DNA of 64,000 bases from Synchiropus splendidus (lineage: Eukaryota; Chordata; Actinopteri; Syngnathiformes; Callionymidae), in assembly GCF_027744825.2 (NCBI RefSeq), contig NC_071342.1:10683501-10747500 (forward strand), given 5' to 3'. The notes below the pieces were generated by a model. It was not told the DNA's origin and made no database searches. It saw only the letters and a program-made list of their open reading frames with translations. Shown one piece after another: positions 1 to 51,435 of this stretch (positions are counted from its first letter, which is position 1; every line of letters begins with the position of its first letter). A program made the position numbers and the translations under genes.

Positions 1-38970
<38,970 letters not shown>

Positions 38971-39500
38971 GGCGAGGTGAGGTGCGATGCCCACGAGCTG
39001 GAAGATATGCCTCTCCTCTGCTGAGAGCTCCACCTCCTCTCTCACTCGCCGGGTCCCTGATGAATGCTTGCGCTCCTGCTGCCACAGCGGTGGCCAGCGT
39101 CAGCTTGCCTCAGCTGCAGAGACAGCAGAGGCGGGATGCTGCTGCAGAGGATGGGAGTTGCTGAGTGAGAGAGAGGGAAGGAGAGAGGGATTCTTTTCCT
39201 GTAATCCTGACTTTATTCATCGAAGTTCTCTGGGTAAAAACACACACGACAACCAGCTAATAGTTGGAGGAGAAAGAGCCGTCTCAGCTCCAATTAGGCG
39301 CTCGCCCCTCTGCCAGTCATCATTTGGCTGATGCAGCAGTTCAGGTCTGCTGGTCTCCAATGAAATGACTCATCTGTCAACCAATTGGAGTCACATTTTC
39401 TTCTGATTAGGTTCATATTGTATTGAAAGGCGAGTATAATGAGAATTAAATCGGATTGGAATCCGAGCGACCCCTCGCCCACAGAGTCATTGCTCCAAAA
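38971..39500 (-). promoter_or_regulatory. 5' leader and probable promoter side of cntnap5-like gene
   Basis: Upstream flank of exon 1. Read on the minus strand it is moderately GC-rich near the start codon, with a dense CT tract at 39163-39190 ending in CACTCAG (AG at 39161-39162). That tract could be a splice acceptor after a non-coding first exon, or simply a CT-rich core promoter. No convincing TATA box or transcript start can be fixed by eye. Confidence 0.4.
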
Positions 39501-42141
39501 ATGGGCGCCTTCCGTACAAAGGAAGAGGATAGTCCTGCATTTCAGGTGACTGGTTCACATGAATGGAGGCTGTTGCTCTTATGTATTTGGTCATCGGTAG
39601 AGAAATCGGTCGCAGCTGGACAAGCTAGTCAGGATGAGCAGCTCAATCCCGGGTCAAAATGTATGGCAATATATGGCTAATGGAAGTGAGAGACATTTGC
39701 AGAAGCAGAGTTTGTGCCTCCAAACATAATTTCCACCAAAAAATGTTTGTCATTTTGTGCTGTTGTAATGACTTCTATCCCCATACGCCTCAGAATGTGA
39801 GTGACAGAGAAACACACCAGGTGTACGAGGGTCAGTCAGCTGATCGTCCCCCGTGTTCACTGACACTCGCCACTGTTTACTGTTAAAGACAAATGTACCA
39901 GATGGCTGTGCTGTTTTTGGACTGGCAGCATCATTAGCGCGCTCACAGTTAAGCCTCATTTTGCTGCACTCTAAGAGAACAGCAGGTGCTGGTGATTCAG
40001 GTAAATATAATGTAAAATAATGCAGAAAATGGCACTATAAAATTAGGCTGAAGAAGGAGTGGAACTTGGATCATCCGCTGACACAAACAGGTCAGTGGTT
40101 CAAATTAAGATCACACTTTTGAGATGTTATTAACATTTGCTTAATATTGTTGCTGCATAACTGAGTTAACTTACTTAATCTTTCTGCTTCACTGTCAATC
40201 AGGAATTCACCTGGAAACTAACATAGCGAATGTCTGACATAAACTAAACTAAATAATTTTTTTTTTTTATAAAAGTGCACAGCGACCGCTGTCCTACTGC
40301 ACTCTGATACTACCACACTTGCACTGTGGTATGGAGATATGGGGTAAGACCTATGGTCTGCTTTGAGAATGCTTTTACTTTGCTGTATTTCCTGTATGTT
40401 CTCCCTTTGTTTTGCTGGAACCATTCATCTATTCAGTGCACCAGTGAGCCTTTATAAGCTTCCTGGTCTGTGTCTGTGGTGTCATGCTCCTACGCTGCTA
40501 AAGTTGACTTCTCCTACCCTCCTCGTGTTCTCCGGTGTTTTTTCTAGTGTGTGAGCTCTTTGCTTTCTAACATTGAGCATGTTGTTGAACCTCCATGTAG
40601 TGATGGGTAAATGAAGCATCATAAAGCCTTTCGACACAACGACACACTGTGCTGATACTGTGTCACTGAATACTGACACCTGCTGGACATTAAAAATCCC
40701 TGCAGGCAACCTGCTGGACAATTGACACACATGTACCATATATAATCTGAAAACGATGCAAATGAGGATGCTTGTGGACTTTTCGTTTTTTTTCCAGTGT
40801 TTTAAAATGTTCATAACTAAGTCTGTTGTGTTTGTTTCTGAATTAGAATGAAACAAGACAAGTCGAAAATTTGATACAAACTGGGTTAAGATTGAAATGT
40901 ATACATTATTCTCCCAAATGACAAATTTCTGTATGTAAAGGGAGCATAAATGGACCTTTAACTGAACATGAAACTTCATCTCCAAGCATTGAACAGATTT
41001 AGAGGAGAACTCCTTTCGTTGGCATTGAAAAAAAGAATGTGGGCTGAAAAAAATAAATATAGCGATATATTCTTATGTTACATTTTAATACCACTCTAGT
41101 TTTCAACCTCAATACAAAAATGTTTTAGCCAATATTTGTTTTTCAATGCCAATGTTCGTCTTTCGAGTTCTCTTCAATGACTTTAATAAGTCTGACTGCA
41201 TGTAACTTTCTCAGCTAGAAACTTATGAAGCAGTCACTATCCTGACTCTTCATGTTCATCACATGTTGCGTGTCCAGAGTGCCTTTCCCAAAGCTGCCGT
41301 TGGGCTTTTCCAACAGTTTCCTCATGAGGAGGTGATGATCAAGAAAGACTAGACATGGTATCCTTACTTAGGATAACTAAATATATGTCTCTATTCAAAC
41401 ACAAAAAACAGCAACAAAAGCAAAGACAAATAAAGGGAGAACTTTCTTGTATAACTTTCTGCAAAAAGTGATATATCTGAAACTTTTACTGCATGCGGGA
41501 GTTTGCACCATCGGTTCATAGCCGCCTGACATCCACCACTCAATACAAATGTGAGAAGAAGTAATCTCTCAGTCTTAATGAGGTGTTCATGCTTTTGAGT
41601 AATTTGAATATGATATTAATATTTCAGTTCTACACTATCCAATACGCCTGTTCCTGAATCGCATCGCTGAAAACTGATTTATTAGCCATCAGCGGAGAAA
41701 GTGGAACCGAAATGTGATGTGAGAGGATGCGGGAAGGTGTGTGGCATGAGAATGAGGACGGCTTGCATGTGAAGAGAGATAAAAAAAAAAAAAAACTTGA
41801 GCTCAAGTCGGACTGAGATCCGGGTGAAAATGGTTTTTAGAGTGAAATAAACTGCAAAGGAGAGATTTCGCGCCATATGTTCTTATTGCCAGTGACAGAT
41901 TGTAGTCTAACGTAATGTGATTTTTAATGGGGATAATAGCTGGAGAAGCACTCGGAGAGTGCCAATATCTTTTTGATTTTTTTTTTTTTTTTTTTTACAT
42001 CCAATATACATATAGTTTTCCACATTCAGTTAATAGATACAGGAGCTGTCAATCAATTAAACATTTTATTCACTGTTGATTCATCTCAACTGAATCACTT
42101 TTTTTCAAGCTGTTCTAAATGCACAGTGTCATAGGAAGATG
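39501..42141. other. Upstream intergenic stretch
   Basis: No coding sequence recognised. Contains a hAT-like end at 40598-40720, an A-run near 41780 and a T-run near 41980. It lies directly upstream of the cntnap5-like gene, so distal enhancers are possible but unseen. Confidence 0.7.
40598..40720. mobile_element. Related hAT-like terminus
   Basis: TAGTGATGGGTAAATGAAGC resembles the left end of element Z, but the interior (ACACACTGTGCTGATACTGT, GACACCTGCTGGA) is different. A sister family or a recombinant copy. Confidence 0.4.
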
Positions 42142-42600
42142 TTTGTTAAGATTTGAGCAGAGCGCGACCCAAAAGCCGTATTGACAGACTCACAAGGAGA
42201 CCAGAGGAGTAGCAAGTAATAATATTTCATTTGAACAATGATACCAAACAAACAAACAAAAAGATCGAAGGGTCCAAACAGAAGGTGTCACCGAACCGGG
42301 AGATGAAAATTGAAACACAAACACGATGGTCAGAAACTTGAAATTTGTAGATTAGTTCCAGCCGTGTGCCATAACCAAACGGGAAGCTCCAACCATCAGG
42401 GAAGACGAAGGAGACAAAGTGACATGTAGTATTGGAATTGACTGGTTGACAAGCGAGATCTCTGCAGAGCCAGCGGTGAAAGGACCAGCAACATTTCACA
42501 GAGATAAAAACGCTAGGATCCACCATCGTTCAGTGTCATATGCGGTGTTCATTCATAGTGATAGTGCGCAGCTCGGAGTCCAGTGTCAGAAGCTAGAGTT
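42142..42600 (-). repeat. Dispersed repeat T, copy 1
   Basis: Shares with 58631-58990 the words GTCACCGAACCGGGAGA and TCCAGCCxTGTGCCAT. On the minus strand both read GTRLELI and FSRFGDxFC-like segments, so they descend from one element. The family was not identified. Confidence 0.6.
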
Positions 42601-43130
42601 CACTACATGAGACCTGGTAAGGTTCACAGAAACTGCTAATAACTTCCACCCTGTTGAATGACCTTAAGACTGATCCTGCCAACTACTCTGCCTCCTGATC
42701 TCCAAACTGTGATGTGTACAAGGAGAAACAGATGGGCAGACTTACAAATGTAAGTGGCTTTGTGATTAACATTACTTACGAAAATGAACCCGTCCTTTTC
42801 AAACACTGTTACTGTCACTGATCACATGCTTCCATGTGTTCTTTAGGTTGGTATTGCTGTTCACCAATATATCCACCAGGGGAGCAGAACAGAGTCAAAG
42901 GTACATGATGAAGTACAACAACAAACTCCAAAGCAAACATGACGACTGTGGAAGAAGCATCGATACACAATGCACAAAAGAGGAAAATAAAGGCAGCGTT
43001 GCAAGGAGGTGAAGTTGTTAAATATATCGCCACTGGTCAACTGGGAATGTCTGCCATTATTATGTCTTATTTGTGTTTCATTAGGGTTACGCATCTATTA
43101 TTATTCATAGTATTATTCTATTTATCCTTT

Positions 43131-43159
43131 TACATATATATATATATATATATATATGA
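43131..43159. repeat. (TA)n microsatellite
   Basis: About 13 TA units. Confidence 0.95.
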
Positions 43160-43737
43160 TTTTTCTCCTCCCACAGCCTTTGTTGTCATGATCTAATCTA
43201 ACTGATATATCCTGAGTATTTTCTTGATGTCTCGCCATAATGTTCATTACTGTTCACGTGATTTGGGTAACAGACAGAAAAACGCTGACAATAACGACTG
43301 AGGCAATTCAGAAATTAATTCATTTGGATTTTTTTTTTTTTTTAATCATAACAGCACTTATCAGTTCCAGATGAACACTTTTGCTGTCTCTGAGTTGAGA
43401 CACATCGTCTGAAGGATCAACTGTTGGTGACAGAAAATTATACATTTCTCTGAGCTAATCGTTTTGCTTTCAATATATTGAATGCATATTTTCAGACTCT
43501 TTTTCTTCTTTCACTAAGAAATTCACGTCAAGCCTTTTCAAGGAGAAATATCAAAATAAGGCACTGTAGATAATGCAGAAAAACCCCATCACTCATTGCT
43601 GCCACCAGATCTTCAAATGCAGCCTGTTTTTACCCGACCGAGTCCAGTTCCAGGAATTTATTAGAAACACTTTCCATTGTTTTTCTGTTGTGGTCCTGTC
43701 AGCTGTACAAGCACCTCACCTCACAGTGGCAGGCAGC

Positions 43738-43850
43738 AGGGATGAGGATCAGCACCTCCAACTCTGCGGGACTCAGCAGAGAAGAGCCATTGTTCACTCC
43801 AGATGAACACGTTGCCTCAAGTGATTAAGTTCTTTAGGTCTTATACGGGA
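43738..43850 (+). mobile_element. Short LINE fragment related to 50690-51435
   Basis: GAGGATCAGCACCTCCAA, CACTCCAGATGA, GCCTCAAG and TTTAGGTCTT follow in the same order as in the LINE piece near 50912-51020. Internally deleted. Confidence 0.5.
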
Positions 43851-45935
43851 ACAAAAGTTGCATAAGAGTTGTGACCAACAAAGAGGTCAACCACAGTGTT
43901 ATGTCTGTCTCCTCATTCTAGCCCTCATCCATGATGGCTAATGAACCTCACTCCTGCTGTTGGGTGGGTGTCCGCTATCTTAACATGAAGTTATGGCCAC
44001 TGGCAGAGCCGCTGTTATTTTCAAAAGGGGCTGCTGGAACAGTTCACCGCCATTACCCATCAGGTTCTACGGATCATGGGGTGTGTCTTCCGGGCCAAAC
44101 TGCTCCTCTACTGATCCCTGCTGTTGAGCTAAGGATCTTCCCTCGGTGTCTTCCACTGTAGATAGATGCCATATCATCCATAGACCACACCACATGATAC
44201 TGCATGTTCATATCTGCTGGATATCTGCTGGATATGTTTTCCCTTCATTTCTTCGTCATTCCTGATCTGTTTTTTATATTATATTATAAAATATTATATA
44301 TGTGTAATATTTTTTATATTATATTTTATCTTATTTTTTTATATCAGCGATGAGTCTGATCATATTTTATTCCCGTGCCGCCCACTGAAGGTCCATTTTT
44401 TGCTCTTTTGACCTATGAAACTGGACCCATCTGATCTCTGGGTAGAGAGTGTCACCAATTTAAATTGTGTGTTTTTTTGTTTTTTTTTATATTCAGTGAA
44501 CTTGTGCTATCAAGACACCATGATGGATTAGAAAAAAATGTTTACGTGGACTCAGCCTTGTACTGGCCTGTTTTCTCAAAGTGTCTGTGGACTGAGGTGC
44601 TAAAGTGATCGGATAGAGGTGTAGGTTCAACACAAATGGAACTTGACATCCATCTATAAACCACATGAACTTGATGTCCTTCTTTATAAGGCAATATAAC
44701 TTTGATTTTTGGTTCCTGCATTGTTGAAATCAGCGCTCCAGCTGTGACATCTGCCAACTCAATCCAGCGTAAAGGGAAACAAATGAGTTTGCTTCCACAT
44801 TGTTTGTTCTTTGCTTCTCATCGCAGATTACTGCATATTTTGCTTCTCTTTCCCCTGCAGCTGTAGCTTGGAGTGAGGCCCTCGGCTGCCTCCTGCCAGG
44901 CCTCATTTGATCAAACTCATTTAGAATTTTGCATAACAAATGATGGCAGCCAGCTCTCGTCTCTCGTTTTGCATCGACAACACATGATCACGTGAGAGTT
45001 CCGGTTTGGATCAGCACTTAAGGAAGGCCGGCCAGCTGATAGGCACCAACACTGAGCGCTGGCGCAAAGCCCGACTGCTATAACTAGCTATCTGATAAAT
45101 CCAATAGTTCTAACAGAAGCAGTGCCATGTTTTGACTCCCAAGACAATAGCAGCTCTAATCCAGCTCAACGTTGCAGCAGGCCGTGGATTTGACGGATCC
45201 TACAGACCCTCATTAAGTCATCCTCACCTGTTCTCATAGTTCTTTCAGCAGTAACTCCAAAGTATAACCCTTTATATTCGTATTATCGGCTTTCAAATTG
45301 ATGTTAGATCAAAGTTGAGCAGTGTTTTTTCAGTGAAATACTTGCTTCTCTGAGAATCCCATTTGGCCACACCCCCATTGCAGTGATTGGTGGGAGGAAG
45401 AACTCTGAAACACTCCATATCTTGATATTAGTTCTGATGCATACACAATGTTTCCCACATACTTCCTGGCTCAAACGATCAGCTGATGGGCCTGAATTCG
45501 CTTGGTTAGCAGTGCTGATCTCCAACTTAAGTTAGCATGGTTGCACGTCAATTCAGTAGCTTATGTGTGTCTCACTGTATCTAGTGGTGCTGTGGCTAAA
45601 TGTCGTCCACACCAATGAAAAAAATACAGAGTAAACAGTCGGGAAACATTTTTATTCTGGTCAATGTGCTGTGTGCCGTCATGTGGTTAATAAACAAATG
45701 ATTAAATATATTTTTATTATAGTATTATTATAGTTATTATAGTATTATTTTATGAACATTGTTGTATTTCGGCTAAATGATGTGTTGAAACACTTGATGC
45801 GATACATCATAAATGTGTGTGTGTGTTATACACATAATACTCTAGTGTACATGTGTATATTTGAAAGCTATTCATAACATAGTTGATGTACCTACAAATT
45901 CTTCCTCTGTGGGACTAATAAAGGTCATCTAAGTA

Positions 45936-46640
45936 CAGTGGTACCTTGGTTCTTGAGCACAATCCGTTCCAAACGGCTGTTCGAGAAGCGAATTGTTTGA
46001 TTTTTCCCATTACAATGAATGGAAAAAGAAAGAATGCGTTCCAAGCCTTAAAATACTCTTTTGTAGGAGTGAATGTAGAGTGTCTGCTGCAGGTGCGCTG
46101 TTCCTCTATGTGTGTGGCCGCTGCATGTGGGAGGGGTTGCCCAGTGAGTGACGTCTCTCCAGAAGTGAAGAGGTGCCCGGTGCGTGTCCAGCTCTGAATG
46201 TGCGCTTCTGTGCAGTTTGGCTGTGACAAAGTCATAAACCAAGTAACGCTCTGTCCCAGACTCGCCTCATCCCTGTCCCAGCTCCAGCCCACAACAGGAC
46301 ATCAAACCCTGGAGTGAGCGCTCCAGCCTCGGAGGTGTGGAGAGCGAGCACCTCCCCTGTGACATGGTCCAGTGTGGAGACAGGAAAGGTTTTACACCTC
46401 AATATGAAGAAAAAACAGTAAGTAAATGTAGCTAACAGGACACGTCTGCATACAGAGGCTGCGTTATACACAATAACAAAGCGCATCGTGGGTCAGCTGA
46501 TCAGTCCGTTTCTGGCTTTTTTTGGGGGGCATTCGAGTTCTGGATTTTCGTTCGAAATCCGAAGCAAAAAAATCTCAAAATTTTTGCTCGAACTCCGATT
46601 TGTTCGAGGTCCGGGACGTTCGAAAACCAAGGTACCACTG
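45936..46640. mobile_element. 705-bp mariner/pogo-like inverted-repeat element
   Basis: Left end CAGTGGTACCTTGGTTCTTG, right end AACCAAGGTACCACTG, perfectly complementary for 16 bp and imperfectly further in, flanked by TA on both sides. TA duplication with CAG...CTG termini fits the Tc1/mariner-pogo superfamily. Internal frames are short and non-coding, so it is non-autonomous. Confidence 0.8.
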
Positions 46641-49154
46641 TAATTTGTAACGGTGTATTTGTGTACAGTGATTGTATCCCCTCTTATTTCTTCTTCTTTT
46701 CGTCAACTACAACTAGACACAAACTGTAGCTAAGTAGACATGGCTCAAATGTGACTCAATTTTCTTCCAAAATACTAGAACTAAGAGTAAAACTGAAATG
46801 GCTGCTGGATACTGGCTGCAAATCATAGCAGGCTTGTTCCAATTATAGGACTTGAAACTTGACTTGGACTTGCGTCCAAAGATTTGCGACTTGACTCTGG
46901 ACCAAAGACTTGAAACTTAACTCGGACTCGGTACCAAAAACTTCAGACTTCATTTGGACTTGAAGCAACCAGCAAAGATGCTGCATGTTTACTTCCACCT
47001 GTAATTGAATTCTGGAGCAGCCACAGAAGAAAACTTGTGTTTAAAACATGGTCTGCAAGGCTTTGCTCAAGTGGTAATTTCCCCTCAGACACTTCCTAAA
47101 TGTTGAGGAAGCTGGATAACTGGCAAATATATCAGGCTAAAGAGATCAGACAGCAGCAGAACCGTCCACTGGGCCGAGTTAATCAAAATACAATGAAGCG
47201 GCCGATGAATACGCGCCGTTGAAGAGAGATCCTCGCGGGGAAAAGTACAGCCGCCGCTGGATTTCATAAAGATCTATTTAAGCTGCTCACACTGAAAATG
47301 ACAGAGTTATTCATTGGCTTTTCTTCAAAATAGATCACAAGTTCATCTGCTTTTTCCAAGATGAGTGAGCTTTATTTCAGTCCACACAGTGTTTAAGCAT
47401 TGAAAACAGGTCTAGTCCAACGTCTAAATAAAAAGTGAAAATTGTTTTTGTGTGAGCGCCAACATCAATAAATAAACTAGACCCAGATCGACTCTGCAAA
47501 TGACTGAGAAAATGCGCATTAAAAGTGGCCTGGTTATGTACGTGTTAATATGTCCACAGATGGGTTGACTTTGTTTTCCTCCCAAGCATCTTAAAACAAA
47601 CATCTTGCACATAAATGTATCTGCCAAGTAGATGAAGATTTCCTTGGCATCTGTTGTTTTGTTTCACTGGTGTCTTTAGATGATCACACACAGACCACTA
47701 CGATTAACAAAGTTTCAAAACAGACTAGTGGAGATGAACCAAGAAAACATGTCTTCTAGTGGATCCTGTTAGCGCTGGGCTTCTTCATCCTACACCTTTA
47801 CATTTTTATTGTGAGCATATGTTAATTTGGGGCATTCCTTTGTTGGCCTCCTAAAACTTCATGTTATAGTCCATCTGCTACACCAGACATTCTTCCATTC
47901 CCTTCATGTTTGCTATGTTGGCTTGCTTCTTTGTCTCTTTATAGAAGTTGACAGTGAACTGCAGTTAGACCTGGTCACACGCAGCAGCGGGAAACAGGCT
48001 TTGTTAAAGAACTTCCTAATGAACTGGCATGGCCATTAATAGTGAGTGGCAGCCTGAGCCGTGGACACAAGCGTCTGACTCACTGCCCGGATGTATAATG
48101 GAATTGTTTGCTCACTATTTCCTCCGCGGACAGATGACAGCTGATTTCAGTTCAGCCGCTTTGACTGGAGTGGTCAGCAGGTGAATAGATGCCTGTCCCC
48201 CGGTGTTGTGGCAGAGTTTAGAGTGGCTCCAGCATTCTCTCTGCGCCGCAGGGTATTGAGTGACTTGTGAAGCGTAATATTAGGAGCCGGCCTTTGGACC
48301 AGGACACTTAACGATCTGGAAGCCGGGCCGAACTTTTGACAGTGATTGACAGGTTCCACTCAGCTAGAAGGAATACGCTCTGGGCCAGTGCCTTTACTGG
48401 AGAGACAACAGCAGCAGAGTCAGAGGGCGACAGTGTGGACAGAGCTTTAAGGCGTGAGCTGCTGGAAGAGTTATGATTCACATTAAGAGAAACTGAGCGG
48501 AGATGATGCCCTATTCCCGCACTGATTTGGACCAGCACAGAGTGGCTTCTGGTTATTTATCACATTAGACATTAGAAGATCCAACAGTCTTGTAGATCAG
48601 TGGCAACATGTCAACGTATAGCCAGAGTTCCTGTACGTCAGGGGACAATAGTAGCGCAAACAGCCTGCTATACGCCATTGTTGCGGGTGTATTTCTTGAT
48701 AAAAATATCCATGAACTCTTCTTGGTGCGACAGATGGTAGAGAGGTCTGTCTGTGACTGAGAGATTGCTGATTCAATATATGTTGTGCAAGACCCCCTGT
48801 TTCAAGAAGACAGGATGTGTGGGTTGTCCAACTCCGAACAGCAAAACTCAGAGTTATGGTTTCGGAATGGCAGTTAAGCACTAGTTTAAGTAAACTGTTA
48901 GAGACTTGAGATGCAGCAGACAGACAGCTCAATTTAACCCCAGAAAAAAAAAACTGGCACACTGAGTTAACTATTATATTTAAACATAAACAAATGATGA
49001 TGTTGGAGACAAACTCCACTAATAAGATTCATCATAAAACAGATTCAAGAGAGAGTGTAGTGTGTCCAACTCATGGAATAGAATGAAAAAGTATAATTAT
49101 CGTTATCACCAAAATGACAACATTTATTGCAATATTTTTTTTTGTCCATTCTTG
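46641..49154. other. Intergenic stretch
   Basis: Contains a tract of ACTTGGACT-type words at about 46845-46965 (low-complexity repeat also seen briefly near 25225-25260). No exon or gene recognised. Confidence 0.7.
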
Positions 49155-49789
49155 GTTATTTTTCACAATCAGAATCAGAATCAAATGTATTGCCATGGTC
49201 AGTGGGCATCCCACCAACGAGGAAAGTGCTTTGGAATAACATGCTGTCAAAAAATAAAATAAAATAAAATAACAAAGGCTGATCACAAATTCAACAGTTT
49301 GACGGATGAGGGGAAGAAGCTGTTCCTGTGACGTGAGGTTCTGGTCTGGATGGACCGCAGCCTCCTGCCAGAGGGAAGAGGGACAAACAGCCCATGACCA
49401 GGGTGAGAGGGGTTGAAGGCTCTGATCCGACCCGCACGTCTCTGGGTCCTGGAGACACACAGGTCTTGAAGAGGTGGCAGGCTGCAACCAATCACCTTCT
49501 CAGCAGAACGTACGATGCGCTGCAGTCTGCTCTTGTCCCTGGAGGTGGCGCTGCTGTACCAGACAGTGATAGAGGAGGTGAGGATGGACTGGATGATGGC
49601 CGTGTAGAACTCCACCAGCAACTTCGTAGGCAGTTGTAGTTTTCGTAGCTGCCTCAAGAAGAACATTCTCTGCTGAGCCTTCCTGATGAAGGACCTGATG
49701 GTTGGCTCCCATTTGAGGTCTTCAGTGATGGTGGTTCTTAGGAAGCAGAAGGCGTCCACAATAATCAACAGCTCTTTACTGTTTAACAA
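49155..49789 (-). mobile_element. Rex1/L2-like non-LTR retrotransposon, 3' end
   Basis: A 168-codon minus-strand frame reads LRTTITEDLKWEPTIRS, KAQQRMFFLRQLRKLQLPTK, SILTSSITVWYSSATSRDKS, RLQRIVRSAEKVIGCSLPPL and SGRRLRSIQTRTSRHRNSFF, the C-terminal region of fish Rex1/L2-type reverse transcriptases. Its 3' tail shows (AAATA)n-like sequence and TTCTGATTCTGATT. Open to its end and severely 5'-truncated. Confidence 0.85.
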
Positions 49790-50689
49790 ATGCGTGAATC
49801 TCTCAGTACCAATTTGCTATTAGTTTTATGAACGAGGAATCTGGTCCTGCCCTGAGTACTGACCCTCGAATCTCAGCTTATTTTGTGCTTGATGACAGCG
49901 AGCAGAGCAGAGGTACAAATATCCCACATCTCAGGCAGCCATTTCACGTCTTCATGATCCTCAACACTAAATTTACGACTGCAGCCAGAATCCTACTGTG
50001 AAATGCTTTGTTGATTTATCTCTATCAGGTAGATCTGTGCTTCCTGGCTGGGAGACTCTGTGTTCGGAGTGAGGGGGATTTATAACAGCCAGACAGATAA
50101 CATCCACCTCTGAAAGCACTCACCAGTCATCTCCAGGTGCTCTCTTTCTGCCTGTCCTTGCTTCTGAGCCCTCTCCACTTGATGACTTTCTATCTTAGGA
50201 GACAGCATTCATCTGGAGAGTTTTTATTATATCAATGACCTAATGCTGAATACATAACTCTGTAGTCAAAGAATGATAAATTAAAGTGCATCCACATGTT
50301 ACTATCTTGCTTTATTTGTGATGATTTGTTTGTATTTTAGAAGGTGTCAACAGTTACATTTGGTTGTGCCACATTCATTGGTTTACATTTCAACTGATCT
50401 TTTTACATGGATATTACGATCATGTAGCATTCTATTTCTATCTAAGTATTGTTTTTAGTTGTTTTTACTGAAGGACTTTTACTTGGGACAATTATAAGAG
50501 AATGTTGATTTGAGAAACATGCTGAATATTACCACAGCAAAGACTTAACGCGTGTATTTATGTTATGTTATGCTAAGTTAACAGAATCAGTGTTGCCTCA
50601 ACAGTATGTTGTTGACTGTTCGGTTTTCTTTGGCTCATTTATTATGATGACAGGTTTGTCAAAATAGAATTTAGAGTCCAGATCCTTGG
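49790..50689. other. Intergenic stretch
   Basis: No feature recognised in about 900 bp. Confidence 0.65.
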
Positions 50690-51435
50690 GTGTATGTCCG
50701 ATGTGTTTCCGGTTTGGGTTGTCTCCAATCCTGTTTTTGGTTTACATGTACGGATGTTTCAAAGCGCAGCTCTGGTGGGTTTGCACTTTGGTGGCCTGAG
50801 GATCCAGACACTGCTATTTGCAGATGATTTGGTTCTCATGGCTTAATCGCGGTGGGACCTTCAACTCTGGCTAGATCCATTTGCATCTGACTGTGAAGCA
50901 GCTGGATTGAGGATCAGCTCCTCCAAGTGCGAGGCCGTAGTTCTCGATCGTGAAAGGATGGATTGCTCTCTCCAGATGAGGAATGAGTTCCAGCCTCAAG
51001 CAGAGAAGTTCAAGTATCTTAGGGTCTTGTTCTCAAGTGAGAGGATTTGGGAGTTGGTCAGCAAATCGGCGTAGCAGAGGCGGTATTGCAGTTGCACTAG
51101 CGCACTGTTGTGTCTATGAGAGAGCTGAGCCAAAAAGACAGACTCTGTATTTATTGATCAATCTTCATTCCGACCCTCACCTATGGTCATAACATGTGGG
51201 TCATGACCGAAAGGACAAGATCCTGGATACTTGTAGATGCCCCCTTGGCACCTCCCTTTGGAAGCGTTTCAGGCTCAGCCAGCTGGGTCGACACAGGACC
51301 AGGTGGAGGGATTATATCTCTTCACTGGCCTGGCAGCATCTCAAGATCCCCCAATCTGAGCTGGTGGATGTTGCCCGGGAGGAGGGCGTTTGGGCCCGCG
51401 CCACCTTGCAATGGATGATGATGGATGGATGGAGA
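50690..51435 (+). mobile_element. LINE reverse-transcriptase 3' part, degenerate
   Basis: Frames contain LSPILFLVYM-like sequence, LLFADDLVLMA (active-site FADD, followed at once by a stop), SSKCEAVVLD, EKFKYLRVLFSSE, LTYGHNMWVMTERTRS-like sequence and TRWRDYISSLAWQHLKIPQS. This order is that of a fish non-LTR element with a 3' (ATGG)n tail, here GATGATGGATGGATGG. Several frameshifts and stops. The clade (RTE-like or another) is not settled. Confidence 0.78.

Larger units (their letters stand above)
42601..45935. other. Intergenic stretch
   Basis: Holds a TA microsatellite (43131-43159), a short LINE fragment (43738-43850) and an AT-rich block at about 44270-44340. No gene-like frame recognised. 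Confidence 0.7.

Noticed and set aside
38971..39045. N-terminal extension of exon 1 from a GTG at 39045
   Set aside because: No ATG in the extension, whereas 38970 has a strong Kozak context followed by a signal peptide like that of the family.
40482..40985. 167-codon minus-strand frame
   Set aside because: Overlaps a hAT-like terminus and has no recognised domain.
49062..49262. Plus-strand frame rich in Asn/Gln
   Set aside because: Antisense of the 3' tail (TTCTGATTCTGATT) of the minus-strand Rex1/L2-like element.
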